Notes: generated by a model from the letters alone, not told the origin. A DNA stretch of 64,000 nt from Siphonodentalium dalli (GCA_032622095.1 CP136061.1:212318373-212382372), one strand, 5' to 3'; shown: positions 50,001 through 58,062, numbered from the stretch's first letter. Numbers and translations: made by a program.

Positions 50001-50481
50001 AACTGTCTTTTTTTCTTTTGGCATCCAAACATCGTGTTCAAAGTTGTATTAAAATTGGCTTTAAAATCATATAATTTAGAAAAAATTCAATTACAGATAA
50101 TTGACTGTACTCGTATGTTCTCAACCAAATACTGTATAATTATACGTTTTTTTCATTTTACATTTATATCATGTAGTGGCTGAGAAAAATGTTGAGCCCT
50201 GAATGTTACATTCGCTCGTATACATTGTTTATTGTTTTCATCTAGAGAACATCGGACCGAGGGTGTGGGCGATTGACGGAACTGACGTCACAGTGGAAGG
50301 TGTGTGGAGGTTACACGATGGAAGCTTGATGACGTGGACAACATGGAGTGCTGGCGAGCCAAACAACTTCTTTCCCGATCACTGTAACACAATGGACCCC
50401 CCTTACGCGTACACGTGGAATGATATTCCATGTTACGCCTACGGGGCTCATCTCGGATTCATATGTCAAATAGATCTATAA
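24972..50481 (+). CDS. Secreted PAN/apple plus C-type lectin protein (three exons joined)
   Basis: Exons 24972-25275, 48837-49025 and 50246-50481 join to a 729-base reading frame of 242 residues ending in TAA. Both introns are phase 1, and the split codons (C|GA = Arg102, G|AG = Glu165) read through. Residues 1-27 form a signal peptide. Residues 30-100 are a PAN/apple-like domain (Cys 35, 56, 60, 66, 80, 89; core ELECSGHCVSEPLCGSF). Residues 106-238 are a long-form C-type lectin domain with six cysteines (106, 121, 138, 211, 227, 238, expected pairs 106-121, 138-238, 211-227). EPN at 202-204 and WND at 222-224 predict Ca2+-dependent binding of mannose-type sugars. The WIGL motif is degenerate (VWAIDG). 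The product is probably an extracellular recognition or matrix lectin; its ligand is inferred, not known. The weak point is the 23.5-kb first intron: exon 1 could belong to a neighbouring gene, although the phases match. Confidence 0.75.
25340..25835. other. Start of intron 1, no feature seen
   Basis: Sequence just inside the first intron. A short stretch near 25440-25460 (gaactgcgaaatgcaaaaac) weakly matches the dispersed repeat at 6310-6425. Nothing else is recognised. Confidence 0.45.
25836..25970. mobile_element. Foldback element, family member 1
   Basis: The 19-bp arms ttgactatgccaaaatagt (25854-25872) and its complement (25934-25952) are extended outward by aatgaatggcttgga against caagacattcatt. 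The centre holds another inverted pair (aatagtccac/gtggactatt). A related copy lies at 38893-38985 in inverted orientation. Confidence 0.8.
25971..26986. other. Intron sequence, no feature seen
   Basis: AT-rich. The minus-strand frame 26377-26769 is 130 codons long, but it is hydrophobic and low in information, has no domain and no splice context. I do not call it a gene. Confidence 0.45.
26987..27386. mobile_element. piggyBac-like MITE (TTAA ends) carrying the palindromic module
   Basis: The 14-bp terminal inverted repeats CCCTTTACCCAACA (26991-27004) and TGTTGGGTAAAGGG (27369-27382) are flanked on both sides by TTAA (26987-26990, 27383-27386). TTAA is the piggyBac target duplication, and CCC at the tip is the usual piggyBac end. 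No transposase is present. Inside, 27010-27238 is the foldback module described at 6788-7147 (both palindromic arms, ends ccctgtgcc and ggcacaggg). A second, inverted copy lies at 62303-62648. Confidence 0.85.
27387..28015. other. Intron sequence, no feature seen
   Basis: Short open frames only. No repeat shared with the rest of the window was noticed. Confidence 0.4.
28016..28400 (+). repeat. Dispersed repeat A (also at 10638, 18170, 48395, 55557, 62715)
   Basis: The copy begins 'ttaaagacatgttatgg' and runs through 'gattcgggacgcaaatatc' to 'gtgtttcacatcactttaa'. The same order of landmarks appears in five other places: plus strand in both duplication copies and at 62715, minus strand at 48395 and 55557. 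A short frame ending SLNYAQL-stop is open here and in the 10.7-kb and 48.7-kb copies. The family probably belongs to the Helitron-like elements, because in the duplication it is the left part of one. Confidence 0.8.
28401..29454. other. Intron sequence, no feature seen
   Basis: AT-rich spacer with short open frames on both strands (28391-28642 minus, 28927-29115 plus), none with a domain. Confidence 0.4.
29455..30235. repeat. Diverged tandem duplication interrupted by a SINE-like insert
   Basis: The segment 29455-29695 ('aacaacattctttcacataa' onward) is repeated in diverged form at 29996-30235 ('aacaacatgctttcacaaaa' onward). Matching landmarks are 'gatctagatgtgtt', 'agtgtcattaatt', 'gattgacatctgacaag' and 'cttcaactt'. 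Between the two, 29700-29990 has a B-box-like ggatcgcaccc and ends near 'gtgtgcatgttaaagaaca', which looks like a decayed SINE. The SINE call is weak because no good A box was found. Confidence 0.6.
30236..32035. other. Intron sequence of unknown origin
   Basis: Less AT-rich than its surroundings from about 31000. Short open frames (30366-30584, 31185-31379 plus; 31780-31989 minus) show no recognised domain. The even composition suggests an old retroelement, but no reverse transcriptase, recombinase or gag motif was found. Confidence 0.35.
32036..32425. repeat. Tandem duplication, unit about 254 bp
   Basis: The order 'gttctctgaggggctatata', 'tggctccgaccattggattg', 'gcagctttggtagggtctt', 'tctcatga' starts near 32036 and again near 32290. 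The offset is 253-254 bases, with several substitutions. Confidence 0.8.
32426..33420. other. GC-richer stretch with overlapping open frames, unidentified
   Basis: From 32466 to 32955 three frames on both strands stay open together (32466-32711 plus; 32495-32704, 32619-32858 and 32677-32955 minus). That is what high GC alone would produce. None encodes a domain I recognise. A transposon coding relic is possible. Confidence 0.35.
33421..33756. mobile_element. Inverted repeat with perfect 50-bp arms
   Basis: Arms 33421-33470 and 33707-33756 are exact complements over 50 bases (right arm begins tgttcaggctttctttaagg). They are separated by 236 bases. The words 'atccatatagttcagtgt' occur as a direct repeat beside them (33381 and 33692). 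The spacer has no coding frame. Confidence 0.85.
33757..35867. other. AT-rich intron sequence with recurrent atttggcaa words
   Basis: The word atttggcaa and close forms recur at about 33780-33830 and 34210-34290. Forms such as ttggccaa recur at 35130-35610. No period, inverted repeat or coding domain was found. The several open frames on both strands have no support. Confidence 0.4.
35868..36476. mobile_element. hAT-like non-autonomous DNA transposon, 609 bp
   Basis: Long terminal inverted repeats (about 60 bases, imperfect) start CAGGGGCCTGTACTATAG at 35868 and end with the complement at 36476. The inner arm gtgtttgaacaNgtgtacaa is shared by both ends. A CAGGG tip is usual in the hAT group. 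The flanks accggac and actggat could be a worn 7-8-bp target duplication. No transposase frame is present. Confidence 0.65.
36645..37135 (-). mobile_element. Retroelement 3' end with short-repeat tail
   Basis: On the minus strand the sequence runs to aataaaatattatcctatcc and ends in (tatcc)n at 36652-36660. A simple-repeat tail directly after AATAAA is the usual end of a CR1-like LINE or of a SINE mobilised by one. No coding part can be attached with certainty. Confidence 0.45.
37136..37605 (-). other. Unrecognised minus-strand frame with exon-like borders
   Basis: Two overlapping frames (37605-37420 and 37510-37136) read as one protein if a single frameshift is allowed. The second has 124 residues with an even, non-repetitive composition (SVTTIFDLTHMLNIFKWIV, GGCYAFRRVSMYVLDFYPG). 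On this strand an acceptor-like cttcttttatttcag ends just before the codons for RKYILLQ, and a donor-like CCAG|gtatgt follows the codons for DFYP. A roughly 180-base exon is therefore conceivable. I recognise no family. It may be a host exon, a retrogene or a retroelement ORF leading into the tail at 36645. Confidence 0.3.
37855..38135 (+). mobile_element. Second copy of the Helitron-like 3' region
   Basis: It matches 11770-12250 in order: 'ataacgtctgaag', 'gttgtaaataaat', 'cttctttatt', 'attaatcgcgataaacaaa', then 'tttcacatcactttaacc' and the terminus gggcaacgccgggtaaccct. It has one 54-bp unit rather than five, so the array size varies between copies. It ends directly against the LINE fragment that follows. 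Confidence 0.7.
38136..38420 (+). mobile_element. LINE reverse transcriptase fragment
   Basis: In the frame covering 37991-38419, residues from about 38147 read NNSFLVDTQQWLSKHNLNLD then LTKKNIILGTHSQ. This is the region just after the RT active site in animal LINEs (W-L-x(4)-L-x-L-x-x-x-K-x-x-x-x-x-G). The part past about 38270 is not recognisable. It may have been split by the Helitron-like element at its left. Confidence 0.5.
38658..38722. repeat. (GA)n microsatellite
   Basis: About 65 bases of GA repeats with a few interruptions (gata, gggtga). Confidence 0.97.
38893..38985. mobile_element. Foldback element, family member 2
   Basis: The 24-bp imperfect arms at 38909-38932 (ttgactatgtcaaaatagtg) and 38937-38960 leave a loop of only four bases. 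The flanking text, read in reverse (tatagataatgcatggcttg), matches that of member 1 at 25836. This member has lost the central part. Confidence 0.8.
38986..39299. other. Intron sequence, no feature seen
   Basis: Part of a long minus-strand frame (39019-39372) that carries into the SINE. No domain is seen. Confidence 0.4.
39300..39496 (-). mobile_element. tRNA-derived SINE, second family
   Basis: On the minus strand the head GGGCCTTGGTGGTTCAGTCGG (39475-39495) holds an A-box-like run, and GGGTTCAAATCC (39416-39427) is a B box. The central domain ccagttactcgccgatggcc followed by ggtgattt resembles that of the SINE at 15655-15940, so the two share a core under different heads. The minus-strand open frame 39302-39496 is incidental. 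Confidence 0.75.
39497..40096. other. Intron sequence with a poly-G run and a Helitron-family scrap
   Basis: A G16 run lies at 39637-39652. The last 50 bases (gcgttggcggttggtatgct then gttaaaatatt) resemble the Helitron interior near 43490. The rest is unassigned. Confidence 0.5.
40097..42720 (+). mobile_element. Decayed LINE (non-LTR retrotransposon) ORF2
   Basis: The pieces lie in order but in shifting frames. 40102-40689 is the linker before the RT (LGMLWFSRDCVHSRTAYRKA). 40804-41310 is RT blocks 1-4 (KAPGFDSVTNEM, NYRKITLLCTLSKLF, AGFRKGYSTTDH, FIDFSKAFDSVYRDGLW). 41355-41756 has KQGDGLSPILFALYINDLEE and the catalytic YADD (LLVYADDTALF). 41740-42285 is the thumb and C-terminal part. 42286-42416 continues it, and 42420-42650 has remnants of the C-terminal cysteine region. 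Breaks include stops at about 40687 and 41308 and frameshifts near 41355, 41745 and 42285. The endonuclease domain is missing. It is dead and sits in intron 1 in the sense direction. The LINE clade is not assigned. Confidence 0.92.
42911..42922. repeat. Poly-C run
   Basis: C12 just left of the Helitron array. It may be part of the LINE 3' region that the Helitron entered. Confidence 0.95.
42928..44293 (+). mobile_element. Helitron unit 1 (1366 bp)
   Basis: It starts TC after host ...ccacata. A (tttg)n and (tg)n stretch follows the 5' end, then the conserved text 'aactcgaaaacggccgaccc' and 'gatttcgatgaaacttgg'. Near the 3' end a 23-base phrase (ggtatccgctgggccgattt) is doubled, and 'caattcaaggtcaa' occurs twice before the hairpin. 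It differs from unit 2 by only a handful of bases (for example cgctcaacc against cgcttaacc). Confidence 0.9.
44294..45659 (+). mobile_element. Helitron unit 2 (1366 bp)
   Basis: Same length as unit 1 and nearly the same sequence. It begins immediately after the CTAG of unit 1 and ends with an intact hairpin and CTAG. Confidence 0.9.
45660..47024 (+). mobile_element. Helitron unit 3 (1365 bp)
   Basis: Follows unit 2 without spacer. It is one base short because the hairpin arm reads gtcggtcacc instead of gtcgggtcacc. It also carries gtttggttg in the 5' tandem run and ggggtgttggtg near the 3' end. It ends CTAG, followed by the host T that begins a (TA)n tract. Confidence 0.9.
47025..47088. repeat. 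(TA)n microsatellite
   Basis: About 64 bases of TA with one interruption (ttta). It abuts the Helitron 3' end and supplies the T of its target site. Confidence 0.95.
47089..48120. other. Intron sequence with one unsupported frame
   Basis: The plus-strand frame 47501-47815 (104 codons, MRCSRPKYIPFMYDV...) has no recognised domain. Its composition does not separate it from chance. Nothing else was seen. Confidence 0.4.
48123..48335. mobile_element. Mariner-like MITE, copy 1 (213 bp)
   Basis: Nearly the whole element is an inverted repeat with arms of about 95 bases. The ends are CAGTAATGCCCTAAATAATC and its complement, flanked by TA on both sides (48121-48122, 48336-48337). A TA target plus TA-flanked inverted repeats fits the Tc1/mariner group. 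Confidence 0.85.
48395..48800 (-). repeat. Dispersed repeat A, minus-strand copy
   Basis: Reverse-orientation match to 28016-28400, with 'attcgggacgcaaccatc' and 'acaccgtcattctaaatatt' on their proper sides. Its end (ccataatatgtctttaat) is about 40 bases before the acceptor of lectin exon 2. Confidence 0.8.
48837..49025 (+). CDS. Exon 2: first half of the C-type lectin domain
   Basis: The acceptor ttctcgatgttcacag ends at 48836 behind a pyrimidine-rich run. The exon codes KAGCPTESGYQLETRLNVCY, an intervening WDDHQAFCLNEGGHLLLIP and on to SKP, the standard first half of a C-type lectin fold (C...GY...CY...W..A...C...GG.L..I). The donor CCAG|gtatat follows 49025 in phase 1. A second gt (gtaagg, 49036) lies inside the adjoining MITE and would read into a stop. 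Transposon sequence lies within about 40 bases on the left and 9 bases on the right. Confidence 0.9.
49035..49245. mobile_element. Mariner-like MITE, copy 2 (211 bp), beside a splice donor
   Basis: Same element as 48123-48335, with arms of about 95 bases, flanked by TA at 49033-49034 and 49246-49247. The left tip is worn (CGTAAGGCCC for CAGTAATGCCC). It begins 9 bases after the exon 2 donor GT. Confidence 0.85.
49248..50245. other. Intron 2, remainder
   Basis: AT-rich, with no repeat or domain recognised. It ends in the pyrimidine-rich acceptor of exon 3. Confidence 0.5.
50246..50481 (+). CDS. Exon 3: second half of the C-type lectin domain and stop
   Basis: The acceptor ttgttttcatctag ends at 50245. 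The exon continues NIGPRVWAIDGTDV, then GVWRLHDGSLMTWTTW, the EPN motif (SAGEPNNFFPDHC), the WND motif (YTWNDIPC) and the last cysteine (GFICQIDL), followed by TAA at 50479-50481. Upstream codons in this frame, before the acceptor, look intronic. All ligand-site residues of the lectin domain lie in this exon. Confidence 0.92.
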
Positions 50482-50684
50482 ACGTCTCACACAATAGACC
50501 ATGCCACATATACCTACTCTGACTACCAGTCCCAACAGTTCAAAGCCTGGTAATGTTTTAAGTTCTGAAGCATGTGACTGGCAACATACCATTACGAAGT
50601 TAATGTTTTTCAGTTAAAATCTGTCCTTTAAAGATGCCTGGTCCAATTTGACACCATAAACCATAATCTGTACGTATTATATAT

Positions 50685-50690
50685 AATAAA
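50685..50690 (+). promoter_or_regulatory. Poly(A) signal of the PAN-lectin gene
   Basis: AATAAA lies 204 bases after the stop codon and is the first canonical signal downstream. A 3' UTR of about 220-230 bases is implied. Confidence 0.55.
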
Positions 50691-52235
50691 ATTATCAGAT
50701 AGGCCCATGGGCCAATAACTATGAGATTTTGACCGCTAGATGTCGATTTTGAAAAGAGGAAATGTCAACACGTATTGATTTTTTTGTCAGCGTTCCAATG
50801 ATTCCAATGCTCGTCTTTGATGAAGATTTTGGTGATTGCAGTTATTTTAGTATTTGCCCGGTAGGTCGAAAATAAATTTGGCAATTTTGACAGATGTAGT
50901 TTCAAATCGGAGAGTAGATCTTTATTTTCCCCAATTGGAAGAGAGAATTTGACAAGCCTCGTGGCCCTTTTTTTTGGGAAAGGTCCCAGATTGAAATTGC
51001 ATAATTTAGGCGACTTTTATGAGTCGATTTCATAATAAACAACAATTGGGATAATATTTATAATTGTCAGCAATGTTTAGCGAAATTGGCTCACAAAAGT
51101 CACCAAAAATCACGAAATCTCGAACTTGGGCCTTAGCCGACTTTGAAATGCATTATTAAGGAAAATGATACAAGAAAGATATTACCTGCGTGCGTTATTT
51201 TTTTCAATGTTATAACGTTCCGCGTCAGAAGTTAAAAAAGTTTCCTCTGGCGGGTTTTGAACTATTGGAACATGGTCTCGAATGGAGTAGCCAGAGTAGA
51301 GATTCGTGGTACGATCTATTCACACAATAGGAAACTTATTTGATAAACATGTAATAATTTCTATTGAATTATACTACAGTAATAATGCTCCTTTCTACTA
51401 CTGTGTGCACATTGCATTGTTATTGCTGTACTTATGTTCTTGATCACAACCTGGGACCCGATTCTTCATTTCGTGTTTATGCATATCTAATATTTAATGA
51501 TATGCTGGCAATCAATGGAATTCTACAAAACAATTGGTTGTCACGTATTTAGTCATCGGGATTATTTCTCGATAACCTAACTATTTGATTACCTCCTTCC
51601 ACAGAAATGACAGCCGTGTCAATTGATGTGACCACTATATACCGAGTGTCTAAAACGAACATGGAAACATTCGATACTTCCTACATCTAAAAGGGAATTT
51701 CGAAGTTGCATCAGAACTATTTGGGGTAGGACTGCCTTGGAAACGGTCAGTGAAAGTGTACCTCGTGTTATATTTCCAACAAAATGAAATTGAAACTAAC
51801 AACTCAGTGTTAAAAACACGTGCATAAAGCGTGTCAGTGCGTTATACTAATTCGATAGCCAATAAAAACGACGAATTGATGACGCTTCTGGACCAAGCGA
51901 TAATTGGAGGCATGAATGACAGCCTGTCTGTTTCAACTATATCTGTGTGTTTTTCGTCGGACATATTTATAAGAAATAACTCTTGTTTCGATTAGTTACG
52001 AGCTATAGCTGACAAGTTTGAGTAGTATGCATGTTATATCATTTGTCTTCAACTGCGTAACCTTAATCGAAACAAGTTACTTGGTCTAAACGTGAATTTG
52101 TAGTACACCACTACGTGAAACAAATCGGAATGTGGCTTCTATTAACACAAATGCTCCTCTCATATATGGGTAGATGCATGCTTGATCACATATAAGATTG
52201 TTAAAACGCTACAAACTTAGCCGGACATTTAAAAT
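50691..52235. other. Intergenic, no feature seen
   Basis: No further lectin exons or other domains were found on either strand. Open frames such as 51364-51552 have no support. Confidence 0.5.
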
Positions 52236-53325
52236 ATGTCAAAACATTCAGAACTGGTCCATTACTATAAGTGGCTCCCTGGTGATTTAATGTTCACGAA
52301 AAATCAATTTGACGCTCTTATGCGATTAAAATGTCGGTTACGCCGCAAGTCATTGAACAGTAGCAGAGCTGTGTTGAGAACTTGCGATATGGATAATTCT
52401 TCTGAGTCAGAGATATTGGCTGAGTTGGCACCGCAGGGAATTACAGACGTCCGTATATTTTAAAAGACAGTTGATGTACAAAATGTTCCTTTGAATAGTT
52501 ATCTTCTGACCTTCAATATGTGCGAACATTCACCACTATTGATGATTGGGTACCTGACGGTAGATATAAGTACTTATATTCCATATTCTTAACGATCAGG
52601 GATATGGTCATGGTGAGGAACATTTTAAAAGAAAAGCAACCATATGTGCACGCTGTTCTCTTTCTGGTCGTGACCATGAGGATTGCACAAAACCAAAACA
52701 AAATTTTAACTGTCAAGGTTCATGCTGCAATGGATCTTTCATGTCCCGTATGGAATTATGAATTAAACATTCAAAAGTTTGAACAACATATATCCTATGT
52801 CGATGCAAAGAAGATAGTTTGTGCTCAACCATCTATTCAATCAATCGCACTCAGACAGACAACAATCAGACCAACATTCGTGTATCGCAAACACAATTTG
52901 ACAAGACCAGTATCACTGCGGTGGCATTCTTATGTCTCACCAACCTGACCGTCAGCTTATTATATTATAAATACATTATCGATGCAAAATCAGATGTTAA
53001 AAACTACTTTACATATTTCGATGTGCCATCTTGTTAATTTCGTGTTATTTATTGGCTATTTATTATGTATTATTGTAGTACTTGTGTATGTTTTATAGCA
53101 TGATTGCACACTAGTTAGTTCCTGAATTTATATTCCTGACTCCAAATGGAAACAATCCTCATATGCGCTTGTATCTCTACATAGCTCATATTGTTAATCT
53201 AATCCACTGCCTGATTTATCTACACAATTACTTCGCTACGATCTTTTTTATACCTGATTCTGAACTTTGTCGTGATATGGCCTAGCGGCTAAACGACGTT
53301 AAACCCGTAATCAATCAGTCAAACT
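52236..53325 (+). mobile_element. Decayed LINE ORF1 (gag-like) with 3' tail
   Basis: 52236-52463 encodes a gag-like segment ending SEILAELAPQGITDVRIF. After a frame break, codons at 52645-52686 encode C-ARC-SLSGRD-H-ED-C, a slightly irregular zinc knuckle (C-x2-C-x6-H-x2-C). Another frame carries AAMDLSCPVWNYELNIQK and the last (52819-53037) NQTNIRVSQTQFDKTSITAV. At least two frameshifts separate these parts. The run 'cctagcggctaaacgacgtt' plus 'aaacccgtaatcaatcagtc' at 53281-53325 is a LINE/SINE-type tail. ORF2 is not present downstream. Confidence 0.65.
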
Positions 53326-54448
53326 GGGAATCAATTTCCCGACATACATATCACGTTTGAAATTCTTGAAAAATTAATCTTCAATTTCTAACAGACAAAA
53401 AATAGTATTTGTGGATCGAGGCTGTCGGTTGCGTGAAAGATGGCATTATTCTGCCTCACCCACCTGACCGTCAGCTTAACGCATTGATAAAGGTTCATGC
53501 GCGATTCATCAAATATTATAAATAACTTATTTGTAATATATTTTGCAACTCTTCAATTTCCTATGCCTCTTATACTAATGTTTCAAGAAATTCAATAGAT
53601 ATTAAATTTATATTAAACAGACATTTCTCCAAAACTTTTTAAAATGTATTTCATAACACTGAAATTTATTATATATATTTGCAAATATTAATTGTGAGTC
53701 ACATGCTATTCTGAACGATGTACCTACACATACAACAATACATTTACATGTAGAAATAAGTTCATCTTATTACATATATGTAATCTATGGGGAAGATTGG
53801 TGACTCCAAATCTATTCGGCAAATATCCATCGATCCTGGGTCTAGGTCAGAATTTATTATTTGCCTGTGAGGGCTCATCCGAGATATTTGTAGTGCATTA
53901 GTTTTAGGTTTCACTCTGTCCAAATGATTTATCCAATCAATACCGCGGTCAGTGCAAATGTACCTCGTGCTATAATAATAGGAAGTTTTGTTTCATATCT
54001 TTGTAGTCTCAGTTCTCATTGTTTGGACCTTGGTCGGATGGAGGAAGAGCCCGACTTGTTTAATATGCAGGATGTAGATGGAATGAATTTTCCCATCAGT
54101 GAGTGTAAGAGGATAGCGGTTTCATTCAGAGGGTTGACTTTGATGACAATATTGAGGTTCATCTATTGTTGGTTTGGAAATTACAACTAATGTTGTGTAA
54201 GGTATGAAATTTCCAACCGTTGAACAAATTGCCACGTCCCTGTCCGTGTTCAATATTCGAAATACACGGGTTGAAATGACAACGAAAACATTCGCCAAGC
54301 CCGAGTAACAATTAATCAAAACTGATTTGCCTGTCGCATTGCTTCGGCGTTTACCGTGACGTTAGCGGACACGATTTTTGCTCACACGAACTAATACCGT
54401 TTTCCTTCTGTGTGAATTTCTATATCAACCTGTTTACACTAGTCTGCG
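53326..54448. other. Intergenic, no clear feature
   Basis: A 35-base scrap at about 53450-53485 (cacccacctgaccgtcagct) repeats part of the gag relic at 52935. The frame 53924-54190 shows no domain. Confidence 0.45.
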
Positions 54449-55556
54449 TGTAGATCTGTGTACATTTCTATAGCAATGTAAATGCACCCTAACCTGCGTG
54501 TGTACATTCGACCTCATGTCAAGTGCCCTCCCATAAGTTTTACGATAATATTTATTTTTATATACTTTATTGAAATTAATTAACGTATGGGTCAATTCAA
54601 GTTTCAACTTTTAAAACACAGTGGCCAGTGATTAGTTGGTCAGCTGATTATGAAACACCAGTGTTTTGAAAACACATTGGCTTCTTCATAGCATTATGAT
54701 ATAACACCATGCAGACACCATCGAAAACAAAGAGGTCAGCTAAATTAAGTACAATTATACAAATAGTGTAGATAAGGTTCGTTTTGGGGCTTAGGGTGGT
54801 ATTGCTTAAATTTAGTTTTTTTAATTTAAATTAAAAAAAATTTAAATGATTTTTCACCAATGCAAATGAAATAGTCCTGGTAAATTCAAAAAAGAGACTA
54901 AAATTAAATTTTATTTTTTGGAAAGTTATATACATCAATACAACTATAACGGTAAGTAAAACAAGATCAGTAGGAAGACGACCAATCCTGGCCATACTGG
55001 CCCTGCATGTACAAAACAAATTCTCCACTTGTTAAAAGGGTGCCATTTCCTGCTATGCGTTTCAAAAAGCGGCGATGGGTGAAGTCAGCGAAAAGGAAAC
55101 CGCCGATTTTTTATATATGAGATATGGACATTTGCACTAAATTGACTCATTCGATGTCAGGTTCGGTCGTACCAAGAAGAGGAGTGTTCCCCGCCTGTGC
55201 ATTGGGTATGTGGCATCAAAACCACCCGCGCTTACAATGAAATATATATTTATATTGGAGGAGGAGCTCGTGGTGTGTGCGTTACGTAATTAATTATCAC
55301 CTCCATAGTCCAAATTATATTCTCGAAATTGCTGCTCAAATTGGCAAATGAGCAGCACCATTTTATTTAACGGAAATTTCATCGAAATTCAACCCGTCGA
55401 TTGTGAAAATTGGCCCAGACAAAGTAAAGACACCACCACACCGCGATTATTCATAAAAATAACTTATATATGGGAGTCGGAATGGTACCGATACACGTGC
55501 ATTATTTCAAGAAGGGTGCTAACTTAATACTAAATAAATCGAATATATGGTACCGA
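54449..55556. repeat. Triplicated segment, copy A
   Basis: It starts gtagatctgtgtacatttct and runs to ctaaataaatcgaatat. It matches copy B (56681-58062) over its whole length, except for about 280 bases that only B and C have. The three copies share 'acgtatgggtcaattcaagt', 'caccagtgttttgaaaacac' and 'taggaagacgaccaatcctg'. No coding domain is seen. Confidence 0.85.
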
Positions 55557-55740
55557 GATGTAAATATTTACAATTGAGCGTAGTTCAGACGATGTTTTCT
55601 ATGTAGTGTTACGGTCGAGTTGATTCAGATTTTCGGTGATGTTAGTAGAATGTTACATTCATCCAGTTGACATAGCACCCGAATGCTAACTTATCAGTTT
55701 AACGCCCCCAAAAGTTGTCCATAATATGTCTTTAACGGTA
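55557..55740 (-). repeat. Dispersed repeat A, partial minus-strand copy
   Basis: Matches the half of the family around 'caattgagcgtagttcagac' and ends 'ccataatatgtctttaa'. It is joined directly to triplicated copy A. Confidence 0.75.
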
Positions 55741-56680
55741 TCGTCTCGGGGCATCAAAAATATGACATACTAACGATGTACTTGAGCGCTATGGCATAAA
55801 TGAACGGTTCGCACTTCAGTAACCTTCATCGTTTTGTTATAGACGCGGGTGTTCAGCGCGTGTTAATTGAAATGCGAATATCCATATAACCAAAGTTATT
55901 AAAAAACCTTTGTTTCCATTCCTTAGTTTTCAGTGCCTGATCACGTCAATACTATTGATATGTGATAAGATACATTGAAGACAATGACAAACATGTCACG
56001 GTCCAATATAACACGAGAAAGAGTCCGATGAATGTATCCGGTTCAATCGAAACGATGTTTAGTAAAACGATCGACCATAATTTTAAAGAACATTACAGAT
56101 GTCGATGTATTGGCTGCGGACACACGTACCACAGTAGCGATGGCATAGTAGGTGTGACAATTTATTATGGTGGAATTTGGTGACAATTGGTTCGTCATAA
56201 TTCTGTGCCATAGCTATCCATGCATGTCGCCCGCTGATTTTCCTCACAATGAGTCGACTGGGCCAATTGACCATTGCTTTTCGCAAAGGTTGATATCTAC
56301 TCATTAAGTTTTGCTAAATTGTATTCACGACGCTATATATAATTGCACTATATATCGTCCAGAATTGTGTTTGACCGTGGCCTGGTTGTAATTCCTCATT
56401 GACTCACATATCATTATTGTGGTAAGTTTTTTTTATATGATCTCAATGCATGCATGTTTATCTACTTATATTAATTTCATTAGTAAGAACAATCATGGCT
56501 GTTGAGATGGGTTATTCATTAAGTTATCAAGTGGACTTGTGTCTTAGCATGTAAAATATAACACTGCGTGTTGAGTAAAGATCAACACTGACAAGACATT
56601 CACAGGTAGATACATCCTTGAGAGATCGAACGTCGCTGGTAGAGTTTGGTAGACCCATTGTTCGAATGTGCAGAGGGCGA
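55741..56680. other. Intergenic, no feature seen
   Basis: No repeat or coding domain recognised. The frames 55962-56183 and 56083-56304 overlap in opposite directions and have no support. Confidence 0.4.
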
Positions 56681-58062
56681 CATGTAGATCTGTGTACATT
56701 TCTGTAGCAATGTAAATGCACCCTAACCTGCGTGTGTACATTCGACCTCATGTCAAGTGCCCTCCCATAAGTTTTACGATAATATTTATTTTTATATACT
56801 TTATTGAAATTAATTAACGTATGGGTCAATTCAAGTTTCAACTTTTAAAACACAGTGGCCAGTGATTCGTTGGTCAGCTGATTATGAAACACCAGTGTTT
56901 TGAAAACACATTGGCTTCTTCATAGCATTATGATATAACACCATGCAGACACCATCGAAAACAAAGAGATCAGCTAAATTAAGTACAATTAGACAAATAG
57001 TGTAGATAAGGTTCGTTTTGGGGCTTAGTGTGGTATTGCAAAATTTAGTTTTTTCAATTTAAATTAAAAAATTTTAAAATGATTTTTCACCAATGCAAAT
57101 GAAATAGTCCTGGTAAATTCAATAAAGAGACTAAAATTAAATTTTATTTTTTTGAAAGTTATATACATCAATACAACTATAACGTTAAGTAAAACAAGAT
57201 CAGTAGGAAGACGACCAATCCTGGCCATACTGGCCCTGTATAAAACAAATTCTCCACTTGTTATCACTGTTGTGCAATCGTCCGTATCCGTATCCCGCGA
57301 TTAGAAACTGTACTCTGTAACCGATGTCCCATATCCGTAAACTGTGTGAAATTGTCTCTCCGATATACAATGCATCAAGCATGTATGGGCGTAGGACGTG
57401 GAGTCTATGTTTTGTACAAATCATGCAATGCATGTAGCCCTGTTCAGTTTTCACTGTTATTATATATTCCTCAGGCACCCGGAAATTAATAACGGACGGA
57501 CAAAAATGAGACAATGGGCTAATCAAGCCATTGTTTAGAGATTATCAAAAGGGTGCCATTTCCTGCTATGCGTTTCAAAAAGCGGCGATGGGTGAAGTCA
57601 GTGAAAAGGAAACCGTCGATTTTTTTTATATGAGATATGGACATTTGCACTAAATTAACTCATTCGATGTCAGGTTCGGTCGTACCAAGAAGGGGATTGT
57701 TCCCCGCCTGTCCATTGGGTATGTGGCATCAAAACCACCCGCGCGTACAATGAAATATATATTTATATTGGAGGAGGAGCTCGTGGTGTGGGCGTTACGT
57801 AATTAATTATCACCTCCATAGTCCAAATTATATTCTCGAAATTGCTGCTCAAATTGGCAAATGAGCAGCACCATTTTATTTAACGGAAATTTCATCGAAA
57901 TTCAACCCGTCGATTGTGAAAATTGGCCCAGAAAAAGTAAAGATACCACCACACCGCGATTATTCATAAAAATAACTTATATATGGGAGTCGCAATGGTA
58001 CCGATACACGTGCATTATTTCAAGAAGATTGCTAACTTAATACTAAATAAATCGAATATTTT
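56681..58062. repeat. Triplicated segment, copy B
   Basis: The longest copy. It includes the 57260-57545 part ('caatcgtccgtatccgtatc', 'gatgtcccatatccg', 'ggagtctatgtt') that copy C also has but copy A lacks. Copy A therefore probably lost it. Confidence 0.85.

Noticed and set aside
51240-51310. A tRNA-like or SINE head on the minus strand (B-box-like gttcaaaacccgcc)
   Set aside because: No acceptor-stem complement, no convincing A box and no SINE body, so it is left unannotated.
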